Source: Nocardioides rubriscoriae
GTDB taxonomy: Bacteria > Actinomycetota > Actinomycetes > Propionibacteriales > Nocardioidaceae
Reading direction: 5' to 3'
DNA length: 64,000 bases
Assembly: GCF_008087085.1 (NCBI RefSeq)
Contig: NZ_VIYJ01000005.1
Span: 124,001 to 188,000 of the forward strand
Below the pieces are notes generated by a model, which was not told the origin of the DNA, made no database searches, and was given only the letters and a program-made list of their open reading frames with translations. How positions within the stretch are numbered: position 1 is the first letter of the stretch; every line of letters starts with the position of its first letter. Shown here piece by piece: positions 45,180-55,527 of the stretch. A program made the translations under genes and the position numbers.

Positions 45180-45923
45180 ATGAAGCTGACCCTGAAGATC
45201 TGGCGCCAGGCCTCCCCGGAGGCTCAGGGTGCCATCCACACCTACGACCTCGACGACGTCTCCGAGGAGATGAGCTTCCTGGAGATGCTCGACGTCCTCA
45301 ACGAGCAGCTCAACGACGCCGGCGAGGAGCCGATCACCTTCGACCACGACTGCCGCGAGGGCATCTGCGGCTCGTGCGACCTCATGATCGACGGCCAGGC
45401 CCACGGTCCCGAGGTCACGACCTCCTGCCAGCTGCACATGCGCTCCTTCAAGGACGGCCAGACGATCACCGTCGAGCCGTGGCGCTCCGACGCGTTCCCG
45501 GTGCTCAAGGACCTGAGCGTCGACCGGTCCGCCTTCGACCGCATCATCCAGGCCGGCGGCTACATCTCGGCCAACACCGGGTCCGCCCCCGAGGCCAACT
45601 CGGTCCCGGCCCCGCGCGAGAAGGCGATGCGGGCCTTCAACGTCGCCACCTGCATCGGCTGCGGCGCCTGCGTCGCGGCGTGCCCCAACGGCTCGGCCTC
45701 GCTCTTCCTGGGCGCCAAGATCACCCACCTCGGTGAGCTGCCGCAGGGTCAGCCCGAGCGCTGGTCGCGGGTGACCGCCATGGTCGCGCAGCACGACGCC
45801 GAGGGCTTCGGTGGTTGCACCAACATCGGTGAGTGCACCGCCGCGTGCCCCAAGGAGATCCCGCTCGACGTGATCTCGCAGCTCAACAAGGACTACCGGA
45901 TGGCGCTCAAGCAGGGTCACTGA
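45180..45923 (+). CDS. sdhB: Succinate dehydrogenase iron-sulfur subunit
   Basis: Carries electrons from SdhA flavin to the quinone site. The 247-residue protein has three cluster sites: [2Fe-2S] in HDCREGICGSCD plus the later cysteine in TTSCQLHM; [4Fe-4S] in TCIGCGACVAACPNG; and the third cluster in CTNIGECTAACPKEIPLDV. MKLTLKIWRQASPEAQGAIH is the usual N-terminus, so ATG at 45180 is the start although the frame opens at 45111. Its 3' end overlaps the convergent WYL regulator by 17 bp. Confidence 0.96.
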   Translation: MKLTLKIWRQASPEAQGAIHTYDLDDVSEEMSFLEMLDVLNEQLNDAGEEPITFDHDCREGICGSCDLMIDGQAHGPEVTTSCQLHMRSFKDGQTITVEPWRSDAFPVLKDLSVDRSAFDRIIQAGGYISANTGSAPEANSVPAPREKAMRAFNVATCIGCGACVAACPNGSASLFLGAKITHLGELPQGQPERWSRVTAMVAQHDAEGFGGCTNIGECTAACPKEIPLDVISQLNKDYRMALKQGH

Positions 45924-46956
45924 CCCCGCTGGCCCCGTTCGTCCCGTCCACCGTGGATGGCCCGGCGACCCGGGTCATCCAGGCGGCCCTCCTCGCGAAC
46001 GCCTCGCGCAGGGCTGCCGGTTCCTCGACCCGCATCGCGAACGCGTGGTCCGACAGTCGCAGGACCGTGGCGTCGAGGTTGCGTGTGGTCAGCCGTAGCC
46101 GTGTCGTCGTCGCGTCCACCTCCTCCGGCACGCCGACGTAGCGCGGGAAGGCCGCCTCGACCGCCGCCAGGGGTGCGTCGAGCACCACGCTGACCGACCA
46201 GCCGTCCCACGTGGTCGCCAGCGAGGTCGCGACCGCGTCGGCGACGTCGAGGCCGGCGGGGGCGTGGAAGGTGTCGGGCAGCAGCTGCACCGAGGTGATC
46301 CGGTCGACGCGGAAGGTGCGCCGCGCGCGCCGCAGGTGGCACCAGCCGTGCAGGTAGAGGCGGCCGCGCACGACGGCCACGCCGTAGGGGTTGACCGCCC
46401 TCACGGTGTCCTCCCCCGGGCCGCCGGACGGTCGGTGCCGGATCCGGCACACGCGCTCGCCGACGACCCCGGCCGCCAGGGTCGCGAGCAGCGACGGGTC
46501 GGGCGCCGCGCCGGCGGCCAGCCGGTCGCTGTGCTCCGGCGGGACGACGGCCGACAGCACGTCGTCGACCCGCTCGGCCACGGCGCGGGGCAGCGCCCGG
46601 CGCAGCTTGGCGAGCGCGGCGTCCGCCGGCCCGGTCGTGCCGTCGCGGCCGGCGAGCACCGCCATGGTCAACGTGAGGGCGACCGCCTCGTCGGTGCTCA
46701 GCATCAGCGGCGGCATCCGGAACCCCGCCTCGAGGTGGTAGCCGCCCACCCGACCCCGGCGGGCGACCACCGGGATGCCGAGGTCCTGCAGCGTGGTGAC
46801 GTAGCGGCGTACGGTCCGCTCCCCCACGCCGAGCTCGGCGGCCAGCTGGTCGGCGGTGAGCCCCGGCCGTTCCTGGACCCGCTCGAGCAGCGCGAGGACC
46901 CGACCGGCCGGACTCGGCGCGGACGTCGCGAATCCGGTCGGAAAGTGTCCGCTCAC
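45907..46956 (-). CDS. WYL-domain transcriptional regulator (YafY family)
   Basis: A 349-residue regulator. An N-terminal winged HTH (about 15-75: AGRVLALLERVQERPGLTAD, LAAELGVGERTVRRYVTTL, DLGIPVVARRGRVGGYHLE) is followed by a WYL domain (about 150-240: AVNPYGVAVVRGRLYLHGWC, RTFRVDRITSVQLLPDTF) and a C-terminal WCX extension. WYL domains sense ligands or oligonucleotides; the target here is unknown, though a divergent cysteine hydrolase is an obvious candidate. The GTG at 46956 has a -10-like TACGCT 6 bases upstream that overlaps that of the neighbour. Confidence 0.88.
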   Translation of the reverse strand: MSGHFPTGFATSAPSPAGRVLALLERVQERPGLTADQLAAELGVGERTVRRYVTTLQDLGIPVVARRGRVGGYHLEAGFRMPPLMLSTDEAVALTLTMAVLAGRDGTTGPADAALAKLRRALPRAVAERVDDVLSAVVPPEHSDRLAAGAAPDPSLLATLAAGVVGERVCRIRHRPSGGPGEDTVRAVNPYGVAVVRGRLYLHGWCHLRRARRTFRVDRITSVQLLPDTFHAPAGLDVADAVATSLATTWDGWSVSVVLDAPLAAVEAAFPRYVGVPEEVDATTTRLRLTTRNLDATVLRLSDHAFAMRVEEPAALREAFARRAAWMTRVAGPSTVDGTNGASGVSDPA

Positions 46957-46961
46957 TGCTC

Positions 46962-46968
46962 TAGCGTA
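46962..46968. promoter_or_regulatory. Overlapping divergent -10 elements (WYL / cysteine hydrolase)
   Basis: In TAGCGTA the plus strand reads TAGCGT (46962-46967), 7 bases before the hydrolase ATG at 46975, while the minus strand reads TACGCT (46963-46968), 6 bases before the WYL gene GTG at 46956. The two hexamers overlap by five bases and predict mutually exclusive leaderless transcripts. Confidence 0.65.
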
Positions 46969-46974
46969 CGGCGC

Positions 46975-47547
46975 ATGAGCACCCGCCCCGGAGAACCCCG
47001 CACCGTCCTGCTCGTCGTCGACGTCCAGCACGGCAACACCGCCGACGCCCTCGACCGCGACGGGGTCGTCTCCCGCATCCGCGGCCTCATCGAGCGCGCC
47101 CGCGCCGACGACGTGCCGGTGCTGTGGATCCAGCACGAGGCCGGTCCGTTCGTGCCCGGCTCCGACCCCTGGCAGATCGTCGAGGCCGTGCGCCCACCCG
47201 ACGGCGAGGCGGTGATCGGCAAGCAGTACCTCGACGCATTCGTCGAGACCGACCTGCGCGACCGTCTCGACGTGCTCGGCGCGACCCGGCTGGTGATCTG
47301 CGGCGCGGCCACCGACGCCTGCATCCGCAGCACCGCCGCCCGCTCGCAGGTCGAGGGCTACGACACCGTGCTGGTGGCCGACGGCCACACGACCGACACC
47401 GGACCGTGGCCCCTGGACCTGCCCGACGGCACCACCGTGCCGGTCGGGGCCCGGGAGATGATCGCCTTCACCAACTTCTTCGTCGCCGACACCGACTACC
47501 CCGGCGTCACCACCGAGGTGGTGTCCGCGGCCGACGTCACCTGGTGA
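46975..47547 (+). CDS. Cysteine hydrolase, isochorismatase-like
   Basis: A 190-residue hydrolase of the isochorismatase/nicotinamidase fold. The catalytic triad fits aspartate in LLVVDVQHGN, lysine in VIGKQYLDAF and the nucleophilic cysteine in ICGAATDACIRSTA. Members cleave amides such as nicotinamide, N-carbamoylsarcosine or enol ethers such as isochorismate; the aspartate-x-glutamine form leaves the substrate open. Preceded by its own leaderless promoter and divergent from the WYL regulator, a likely regulator of this gene. Confidence 0.88.
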   Translation: MSTRPGEPRTVLLVVDVQHGNTADALDRDGVVSRIRGLIERARADDVPVLWIQHEAGPFVPGSDPWQIVEAVRPPDGEAVIGKQYLDAFVETDLRDRLDVLGATRLVICGAATDACIRSTAARSQVEGYDTVLVADGHTTDTGPWPLDLPDGTTVPVGAREMIAFTNFFVADTDYPGVTTEVVSAADVTW

Positions 47548-47560
47548 CGACCGGTCGCCA

Positions 47561-48631
47561 TCAGGTGCGCCTGCGGCGCAGGAGCGCGACCACCGCGAGC
47601 GTCGTGGCGCTGCCGGCGGCGAACGGAGCCGGCCACGAGCGACCGTCCGCGGCCACCGACCTGACGGCCGGCTCGGCGCCACCGACGCGCACCGCCTCGG
47701 GGAGGTGGGTGAGGTCGGGGGTCACCGGGCCCTGCACCGGCTCGACGGGTCCGCCGCCGCGCAGGGCGACCGCCTCGGGCGCGGTGTGGGCCCAGGAGGC
47801 GGCATACAGGACCAGGCGGGAGAAGTAGTTAATCCAGACCACCAGGATCAGCGCGATGCCGAACGCCTGGAAGGCCGGCTGTCCCTTGGTGGCGCTGATC
47901 AGCAACCCGGACAGCTGCTTGAGCACCTCGAACCCGACCGCGCCGATCAGGGCCCCCGACCACAGGCAACGCGGCGGGGCCTGCGGCTCGGCGAGCAGCC
48001 GGAACAGGGCGTAGAACAGCACGGCGTTGGCGGCCAGCCCGAGCGCCACGGCCAGGAGCTTGACCACCCAGCTGAGCTCGGAGCCCAGCCCGACCAGGTC
48101 GAGCAGGAAGGTCGAGGACGCCGAGACCAGGCCGGCGACCGCGACGGAGACCATGAGCACGAGACCCACCAGGACCAGTGCCTCGAGGTCGCGCAGCTTG
48201 CCCTTGACCAGCGAGGGCTGCGCGCGCTTGGGGGTCTCGAAGACCTCGACGAGCGCCTCGCGCAGGGCCGAGACCCAGCCGAGCCCGGCGTACAGCACCC
48301 CGAGCAGACCCAGGACGCCGGCCAGCCCGGAGAAGCTCTGCACGTCGTCGAGGGAGAGCTGGTTGTCGTCGGGTCCGACGATGCCGGGCAGCACGGACTC
48401 GATCGCCGTGGTGAGGTTGGCCCGGGCCTCGGGATAGACCCCCGCAATCAGGCCCACGGCGAAGAAGGCCAGCGCGAGCACCGGGAAGACCGACAGGAAC
48501 GCGAAGTAGGTCACCGCGCCGGCCTGCTGACCGCCGTGGACCTTGCCGTAGTGCTCGTTGGTCGAGAGCACGTGGTCGAGGACCGGGCGTTCGTCGCGCG
48601 CCTCGGACAGCCGTTGCGTCACCGAGACCAT
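47561..48631 (-). CDS. YihY/BrkB-family membrane protein
   Basis: A 356-residue integral membrane protein with six to seven hydrophobic helices. GAVTYFAFLSVFPVLALAFF, then FAVGLIAG, is the family signature helix, and VNYFSRLVLYAASWAHT-type sequence (here WINYFSRLVLYAASWAHTAP) marks the C-terminal part. The extreme C-terminus has a further hydrophobic helix ending in basic residues (VALLRRRRT). Function of BrkB/YihY proteins remains poorly defined; older proposals as RNase BN are not supported. It is transcribed away from the cysteine hydrolase, which converges 13 bp off. Confidence 0.88.
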   Translation of the reverse strand: MVSVTQRLSEARDERPVLDHVLSTNEHYGKVHGGQQAGAVTYFAFLSVFPVLALAFFAVGLIAGVYPEARANLTTAIESVLPGIVGPDDNQLSLDDVQSFSGLAGVLGLLGVLYAGLGWVSALREALVEVFETPKRAQPSLVKGKLRDLEALVLVGLVLMVSVAVAGLVSASSTFLLDLVGLGSELSWVVKLLAVALGLAANAVLFYALFRLLAEPQAPPRCLWSGALIGAVGFEVLKQLSGLLISATKGQPAFQAFGIALILVVWINYFSRLVLYAASWAHTAPEAVALRGGGPVEPVQGPVTPDLTHLPEAVRVGGAEPAVRSVAADGRSWPAPFAAGSATTLAVVALLRRRRT

Positions 48632-48637
48632 GGTGTG

Positions 48638-49150
48638 TCAGCTCCCCGAGAGCGTGAAGTCCTGCGACGCCTGCCAGCCGAGCACGTCGTCGTGGACGTA
48701 GAGGTGGAAGTCGGCCACGGTGAACTGGCACTCGAACCCGGCCAGCTCGACGAACGCCTGGTCGAGGCGGTCGTCGGGCAGGTGGTGGGCCACCGTGACG
48801 TGGGGGTGGTAGGGGTAGTCGAGGTCGACGTCGAGCGGTCCTCGGCGTACGGCCTGGGCGAGCTGCTCGCACTGCGAGATGCCCTCGACGAGGCTGACGA
48901 AGACCACGGGCGAGACCGGGCGGAAGGTGCCGGTGCCACGCAGGTGCACGTCGAACGGTTCCAACCTCGCGGCCGTGGCGTGCAGGTGCTCCTCCACCAC
49001 GCCCAGGTCGTCGTCGACCTCGGTCGGCGGGACGAGGGTGATGTGGGTCGGGATCATCGTCGCCGTCGTGTCCCCGACAGCGGTGCGATAGTCCTGCAGC
49101 TGCGTCGCCCACGGTTCCGGGATCGCGACGGCCACTCCGATCGTCGGCAT
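48638..49150 (-). CDS. 2'-5' RNA ligase/2H phosphoesterase family protein
   Basis: A 170-residue protein with the two HxT/HxS-like motifs that define the 2H superfamily: PTHITLVPP (residues about 34-42) and YHPHVTVAHH (about 117-126). Substrates in the family include 2',3'-cyclic or 2'-5' phosphodiesters in RNA processing or signalling nucleotides; the specific one is not evident. A -10-like TAGGGT is 6 bases before its ATG. It ends 6 bp before the BrkB gene on the same strand. Confidence 0.87.
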   Translation of the reverse strand: MPTIGVAVAIPEPWATQLQDYRTAVGDTTATMIPTHITLVPPTEVDDDLGVVEEHLHATAARLEPFDVHLRGTGTFRPVSPVVFVSLVEGISQCEQLAQAVRRGPLDVDLDYPYHPHVTVAHHLPDDRLDQAFVELAGFECQFTVADFHLYVHDDVLGWQASQDFTLSGS

Positions 49151-49159
49151 CCCCCGACC

Positions 49160-51064
<1,905 letters not shown>

Positions 51065-51409
51065 TCAGACGGTGACGCGCTCGCCGGTGCGCGGGTGGGT
51101 GCGGTCGGCGACGGCGTACGTCGCGGCGGCCATCACCGCGGCGACCAGCGCGACCGACGGCCACGTGCCGAGCGGGTCGGCGATGACGTGGGAGAGGGCG
51201 AAGAGCACGAGGTAGAGCACCACCATGGCCGCGATCCGCGGGCCCGGCACCTGCCGCGACAGCCAGGTCACGCCGCACCACAGCATCGCGACGACCAGGA
51301 CGACACCACCGATCGCCCGCACCCCGGTGAGCTCGGCGACGGCGAAGCCGACGACGAGCGAGAGGCCCGTCACGGGCCAGGTCGGGATGCCGGGGTCGGT
51401 GATCTGCAT
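51065..51409 (-). CDS. Small membrane protein, function unknown
   Basis: A 114-residue protein with four hydrophobic segments (VTGLSLVVGFAVAELTG, IGGVVLVVAMLWCGVTWLSR, IAAMVVLYLVLFALSHVIAD, SVALVAAVMAAATYAVADRT) and a short polar end. No known family is evident; the arrangement suggests a simple four-helix protein. A -10-like TAGGCT sits 7 bases before its ATG. Confidence 0.7.
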   Translation of the reverse strand: MQITDPGIPTWPVTGLSLVVGFAVAELTGVRAIGGVVLVVAMLWCGVTWLSRQVPGPRIAAMVVLYLVLFALSHVIADPLGTWPSVALVAAVMAAATYAVADRTHPRTGERVTV

Positions 51410-51416
51410 GTTTCAG

Positions 51417-51422
51417 AGCCTA
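51417..51422 (-). promoter_or_regulatory. -10-like element TAGGCT of the small membrane protein (leaderless)
   Basis: On the minus strand it ends 7 bases before the ATG at 51409. Confidence 0.4.
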
Positions 51423-51479
51423 GCCAGGGACGTGGCATGGTGGACGGCACGACAGTCGACCGTTCTCGGGAGGAACGCC

Positions 51480-52961
51480 ATGTCCGACACCCAGCCCACC
51501 CCTGCCCAGACCCCTGCCCAGCCGAGCCGCCGGGCCCTGCTCGGCACCGGCGCCGCGGCGGCCGCAGGCCTGGCGGTCGGCGCCGCCGACGGCAGCCGCG
51601 CCCAGGCCGCGCCCGGGCGTCCGGGCGCCCGTGGCGCCGACCCGTCCACCGAGGGCTGGCCCGACGGGCCCGGGCGCCCACTGAGGCCGCAGCGGGCCGA
51701 CGCCGAGCTCCGCGCGCTCCTGCGCGAGGTCGACCCGCGGCGCATCCAGGCGACCGTCGAACGGCTGGCGGCCTTCGGCACCCGCCACACGCTGAGCTCG
51801 CAGACCGACCCGCAGCGCGGCATCGGGGCGGCACGCGACTGGATCGCCGAGCAGATGCGGGGCTACGCCGCGCGCTCCGGCGGCCGGATGACGGTGAGCG
51901 TGCCGTCGTACGTGCAGCAGCCGGCCAGCCGCATCCCTACACCCACCGTGATCAGCAACGTGGTGGCTCGCCTCGAGGGCTCGACCGACCCCGGTCGCGT
52001 CTACGTCGTCAGCGGTCACTACGACTCGCGGGCCACCGACGTCATGGACTTCACCAGTGACGCCCCCGGCGCCGACGACGACGCCTCGGGCGTGGCCGTG
52101 GCCATGGAGCTGGCGCGCATCATGGCCACGCGGCGTCCGGCCGCGACGATCGTGTTCGCCGCGGTCGCCGGCGAGGAGCAGGGTCTCTACGGCGCCGCGT
52201 TCCTGGCCCGGCAGCTCAAGGAGGAGGGCGCCGACGTGCAGGCGATGTTCACCGACGACATCGTCGGCTCGAGCCGGGCCGACGACGGCGAGGTCGACGC
52301 CACGAGCGTGCGCCTGTTCGTCGAGGGGCTGCCCCGCACCGAGGACGCCCAGCGCCGCGCGACCCGGCTGTCGATCGGCGGCGAGAACGACAGCCCCACC
52401 CGTCAGCTCGGCCGCTTCGTCACCGAGGTCGCGACCCGCGAGGTCACCGGCATGCAGGTGCGGCTGGTCCACCGCCTCGACCGCTACCTGCGCGGCGGCG
52501 ACCACCGCGCGTTCCTCGACGCCGGGTTCCCGGCGGCCCGCTTCACCGAGCCCGCCGAGGACTTCGCCCACCAGCACCAGGACGTCCGCGTCGTCGACGG
52601 CCAGCAGTACGGCGACCTCCCCCGCTTCTGCGACTGGGACTACATCGCGGGCGTCGCCCGGGTCAACGCCGCGACCCTCTGGTCGCTTGCGCAGGCGCCC
52701 GGTGTCCCGCTCGACGTCACCATCGACACCACCGACCTGACCAACAACACCACCTTGACCTGGCGCGCAGGCACCGGCGAGGCCGCCGGCTACGAGGTCG
52801 TGTGGCGCCCGACCGCCGAGCCGCTGTGGCAGCACGTCGTGCCCGTGGGTGACGTCAGCCGCACCACCCTCGACCTGTCGAAGGACAACGTGGTGCTCGG
52901 GGTGCGGGCCGTCGGGCCGCGCGGGCACCGCAGCCCGGCCGTGTTCCCCTTCCCCGGCTGA
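51480..52961 (+). CDS. Tat-exported M28 zinc peptidase
   Basis: A 493-residue secreted protein. The N-terminus carries a twin-arginine signal (SRRALLGTGAAAAAGLAVGA) suggesting Tat export of the folded enzyme. The M28 aminopeptidase domain (about 140-430) has the zinc ligands in VVSGHYDSRA and DDDASGVAVAMELARI, the acidic pair in AVAGEEQGLYGAAF and a later DDIVGSSR. The C-terminal about 75 residues (TLTWRAGTGEAAGYEVVWRP) look like an Fn3/beta-sandwich appendage, perhaps for substrate or wall binding. Substrate preference is unknown. ATG at 51480 after an AGGAA-type site. Confidence 0.87.
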   Translation: MSDTQPTPAQTPAQPSRRALLGTGAAAAAGLAVGAADGSRAQAAPGRPGARGADPSTEGWPDGPGRPLRPQRADAELRALLREVDPRRIQATVERLAAFGTRHTLSSQTDPQRGIGAARDWIAEQMRGYAARSGGRMTVSVPSYVQQPASRIPTPTVISNVVARLEGSTDPGRVYVVSGHYDSRATDVMDFTSDAPGADDDASGVAVAMELARIMATRRPAATIVFAAVAGEEQGLYGAAFLARQLKEEGADVQAMFTDDIVGSSRADDGEVDATSVRLFVEGLPRTEDAQRRATRLSIGGENDSPTRQLGRFVTEVATREVTGMQVRLVHRLDRYLRGGDHRAFLDAGFPAARFTEPAEDFAHQHQDVRVVDGQQYGDLPRFCDWDYIAGVARVNAATLWSLAQAPGVPLDVTIDTTDLTNNTTLTWRAGTGEAAGYEVVWRPTAEPLWQHVVPVGDVSRTTLDLSKDNVVLGVRAVGPRGHRSPAVFPFPG

Positions 52962-52990
52962 GACGTCGGTAGAAATCGGGCGGCGCCGGG

Positions 52991-53013
52991 ACGACCCCGC
53001 ATGACAGGGTCGT
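52991..53013. promoter_or_regulatory. 7-bp inverted repeat in front of the GNAT gene
   Basis: ACGACCC (52991-52997) and GGGTCGT (53007-53013) are perfect inverted copies 9 bases apart, 4 bases before the GNAT start. It may end the M28 transcript or act as an operator. Confidence 0.35.
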
Positions 53014-53017
53014 GCGC

Positions 53018-54187
53018 ATGGCCGAACCCGAGACCTCCCCCGCCGTGCCCCCCGCCGTGCCCCCCGCCGTGCCGCTCCTGTCCGACGGCACGGTCACCCT
53101 GCGGGCCCTCGACGACCGTGACGTGGCCGGCGTGCTCGAGCAGTGCCTCGACCCGCTCTCGATCGCGTGGACCAACGTGCCGGTGCCCTTCGGCATGACC
53201 GACGCCATCGGCTTCGTGCACGACATCGCACCGGGCGCGTGGGCCGACGGGTCGCAGTGGATCTTCTGCGTCGACGCCGGCCCCGCCGGTCTGCCCGACG
53301 GCAGCCACTACGCCGGCAACATCGCCCTGCGCGACGAGGGCCACGGCCGGGCCGAGATCGCGTACGGCGCCCACCCGGCCGCCCGTGGGACCGGCGTCAT
53401 GGAGGCCGCGCTGCGACTGCTGCTCGAGTGGGGGTTCACCACCCAGGGTCTGCAGACCGTGGTGTGGCGGGCCAACGTCGGCAACTGGGCCTCGCGCAAG
53501 CTGGCGTGGCGGCTCGGCTTCAGCCTCGACGGGGTGCTGCGCCGCTCGCACGTCTTCCGTGGCGAGCTGGTCGACGCGTGGGTCGGCACCCTGCTGGCCG
53601 GGGAACGCCGCGAGCCGTCGGGCCGCTGGTTGACGGTGCCCGTGCTCGAGGCCGGCGACGGGCTGCGGCTGCGGGCGTTCGGACCCGACGACGTACCACG
53701 TATCGTCGAGGCGTGCTCCGACGAGCGCACCCAGCGGTGGCTGGGGCGGATGCCGGCGCCCTACACCGAGGCCGACGCGCGGGCCTGGATCGCCCACCAG
53801 ACCGAGAGGCGCGCGACGGGGGCGGCGGTGCAGTGGGCGGTCGTCGACGCGACCGACGACCGGCTGCTGGCGGCGATCAACCTGTTCGACATCACCGACG
53901 ACGACGCCGAGATCGGCTACTGGACCCACCCCGACGCCCGCGGCCGCGGCGTCATGCGCGCCGCCGTGCCGGTCGTGACGACGTGGGCGTTCGCCGAGCT
54001 GGGCCTGCGCCGCGTGCGGTGCTTCGCGGCGGTCGACAACGCCGCCTCACGTCACGTCATCGAGTCGTCGGGCTTCACGCACACCGGCCACGAACGTCTC
54101 GGCACCGTCACGCGTGACGGCCTGACCGACCTCGCGCTCTACGACGTGCTGGCCGAGGAGTGGGCCGAGGAGCGGGCCCGGCGCTGA
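53018..54187 (+). CDS. Protein with two GNAT acetyltransferase domains
   Basis: A 389-residue protein made of two GNAT repeats. Domain 1 (about 25-185) has VTLRALDDRDVAGVLEQCLD, EIAYGAHPAARGTGVMEAAL and ANVGNWASRKLAWRLGFSLD. Domain 2 (about 200-385) has LRLRAFGPDDVPRIVEACSD, EIGYWTHPDARGRGVMRAAV and DNAASRHVIESSGFTHTG. Each has an R/Q-x-x-G-x-G/A-type acetyl-CoA loop (ARGTGV, ARGRGV). The N-terminus has a three-fold PPAV repeat from a 12-bp DNA repeat. Targets could be protein N-termini or small molecules. GTG at 53012 or ATG at 53018; its 3' end overlaps the convergent MFS gene by 49 bp. Confidence 0.88.
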   Translation: MAEPETSPAVPPAVPPAVPLLSDGTVTLRALDDRDVAGVLEQCLDPLSIAWTNVPVPFGMTDAIGFVHDIAPGAWADGSQWIFCVDAGPAGLPDGSHYAGNIALRDEGHGRAEIAYGAHPAARGTGVMEAALRLLLEWGFTTQGLQTVVWRANVGNWASRKLAWRLGFSLDGVLRRSHVFRGELVDAWVGTLLAGERREPSGRWLTVPVLEAGDGLRLRAFGPDDVPRIVEACSDERTQRWLGRMPAPYTEADARAWIAHQTERRATGAAVQWAVVDATDDRLLAAINLFDITDDDAEIGYWTHPDARGRGVMRAAVPVVTTWAFAELGLRRVRCFAAVDNAASRHVIESSGFTHTGHERLGTVTRDGLTDLALYDVLAEEWAEERARR

Positions 54188-55374
54188 AGCCGCGCCGACA
54201 CCAGGATCACCAGCAGCCCGCCGGCCGACAGGCCGATCCCGACCAGGGCAGGCGCCCGGTAGCCGTAGCCGGCGGCGATCACGAGCCCGCCGAGCCAGGC
54301 GCCGAGGGCGTTGGCGACGTTGAGGCTGGCGTGGTTCATCGCCGCGCCCAGGGTCTGGGCGTCACCGGCGACGTCCATCAGGCGCAGCTGGAGGTTGACC
54401 ACCAGCACCGAGCCGAGAGCGGTGATCGCGAAGGCGACCGGCAGCAGGCCGAGGCCGGTGGGGGCCAGGAGGTACCACGCGACCAGGGCCACGCCCATAC
54501 CGCCGGACCCCAGCACCAGCGCCCGGAACACCGACCAGTCGGCCAGCTCCCCGGCCACCCAGGTGCCGGCGACCATGCCGAGCCCGAAGACCAGCAGGAA
54601 CAGCGGCACCGCACCGTCACCCAGGCCGCCGACCTCGGTGACCGTCGGGGCGACGTAGGAGAAGACCGCGAACATGCCGCCGAACCCGACCGCGCCGGCC
54701 AGCAGCGTCAGCCACACCTGGACCTTGGAGAAGGCGGCCAGCTCACGTCGTCCGGTCGCCTCGGCGTCACCGGGGACCGACGGCACGAACGCCAGCACCA
54801 TCGCGACCGTGACCAGCGCGAGCAGGGCGACCGACCAGTACGCCGAGCGCCAGCCGAGGTGCTGACCGAGCCAGGTGGCGGCGGGGACGCCGACCACGTT
54901 GGCGACCGAGAGCCCCAGCATCACCGACGCCACCGCGCGGCCCTTGCGGCCCGGCGCGGCCATGCTGGCCGCGACCAACGACGCCACGCCGAAGTAGGCG
55001 CCGTGCGGCAGGCCGTCGAGGAAGCGCGCCAGCAGCAACCAGTGGAACGAGGTGGCCAGGGCGCTGAAGGCGTTGAAGACGGCATAGGCCGCCATCAGCG
55101 CCACGAGCAGGCCGCGGCGCGGCCACCGCGCACCGAAGAACGCCAGCAGCGGGGCCCCGACGACCACGCCCACGGCGTACGCCGAGATCACGTGACCGGC
55201 ACTGGGGATCGACACGTCGACGCCGGCGGCGATCTCGCGGATCAGGCCCATCGTGACGAACTCGGTGGTGCCGATCGCGAAGCCGCCCATCGCCAGGGCC
55301 AGCACGGCGAGGCGGAAGTGGGCGGCCCGCGCCGTGGGTACGGCGGGGAGGTCGGTCGGGGCGGTCGTCGTCAT
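54139..55374 (-). CDS. MFS transporter (drug/sugar efflux, DHA1-like)
   Basis: A 411-residue membrane protein with about 12 helices. FRLAVLALAMGGFAIGTTEF, then VTMGLIREIAAGV, starts the first helix pair, and the second loop has GARWPRRG with the basic signature of MFS proteins. HVISAYAVGVVVGAPLLAFF and FLDGLPHGAYFGVASLVAAS resemble the AraJ/YdhP/NepI-type DHA1 subfamily that exports sugars, nucleosides or drugs. ATG at 55374 is chosen since the preceding in-frame sequence is antisense to the SDR gene. Overlaps the GNAT gene at its 3' end. Confidence 0.9.
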   Translation of the reverse strand: MTTTAPTDLPAVPTARAAHFRLAVLALAMGGFAIGTTEFVTMGLIREIAAGVDVSIPSAGHVISAYAVGVVVGAPLLAFFGARWPRRGLLVALMAAYAVFNAFSALATSFHWLLLARFLDGLPHGAYFGVASLVAASMAAPGRKGRAVASVMLGLSVANVVGVPAATWLGQHLGWRSAYWSVALLALVTVAMVLAFVPSVPGDAEATGRRELAAFSKVQVWLTLLAGAVGFGGMFAVFSYVAPTVTEVGGLGDGAVPLFLLVFGLGMVAGTWVAGELADWSVFRALVLGSGGMGVALVAWYLLAPTGLGLLPVAFAITALGSVLVVNLQLRLMDVAGDAQTLGAAMNHASLNVANALGAWLGGLVIAAGYGYRAPALVGIGLSAGGLLVILVSARLQRRARSSAHSSASTS

Positions 55375-55527
55375 CTCGGCTTCCGGTCGGGGGCGCGTCC
55401 ATCCTCCAACCGGCCCCCGACGGGGTCCTATTCCACGGCGACCGGCACGGTCGCGTGGCGACGCTCGACGAGGTCCGCACTGGGCGGGTGAGCCCACCGG
55501 GTCCGCACCCCGAGGATCATCGGGGCC

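Noticed and set aside
53041..53076. 12-bp triplicate in the GNAT gene as a mobile or regulatory repeat
   Set aside because: It encodes an in-frame PPAV repeat in the N-terminal linker and is best seen as simple slippage within coding DNA.
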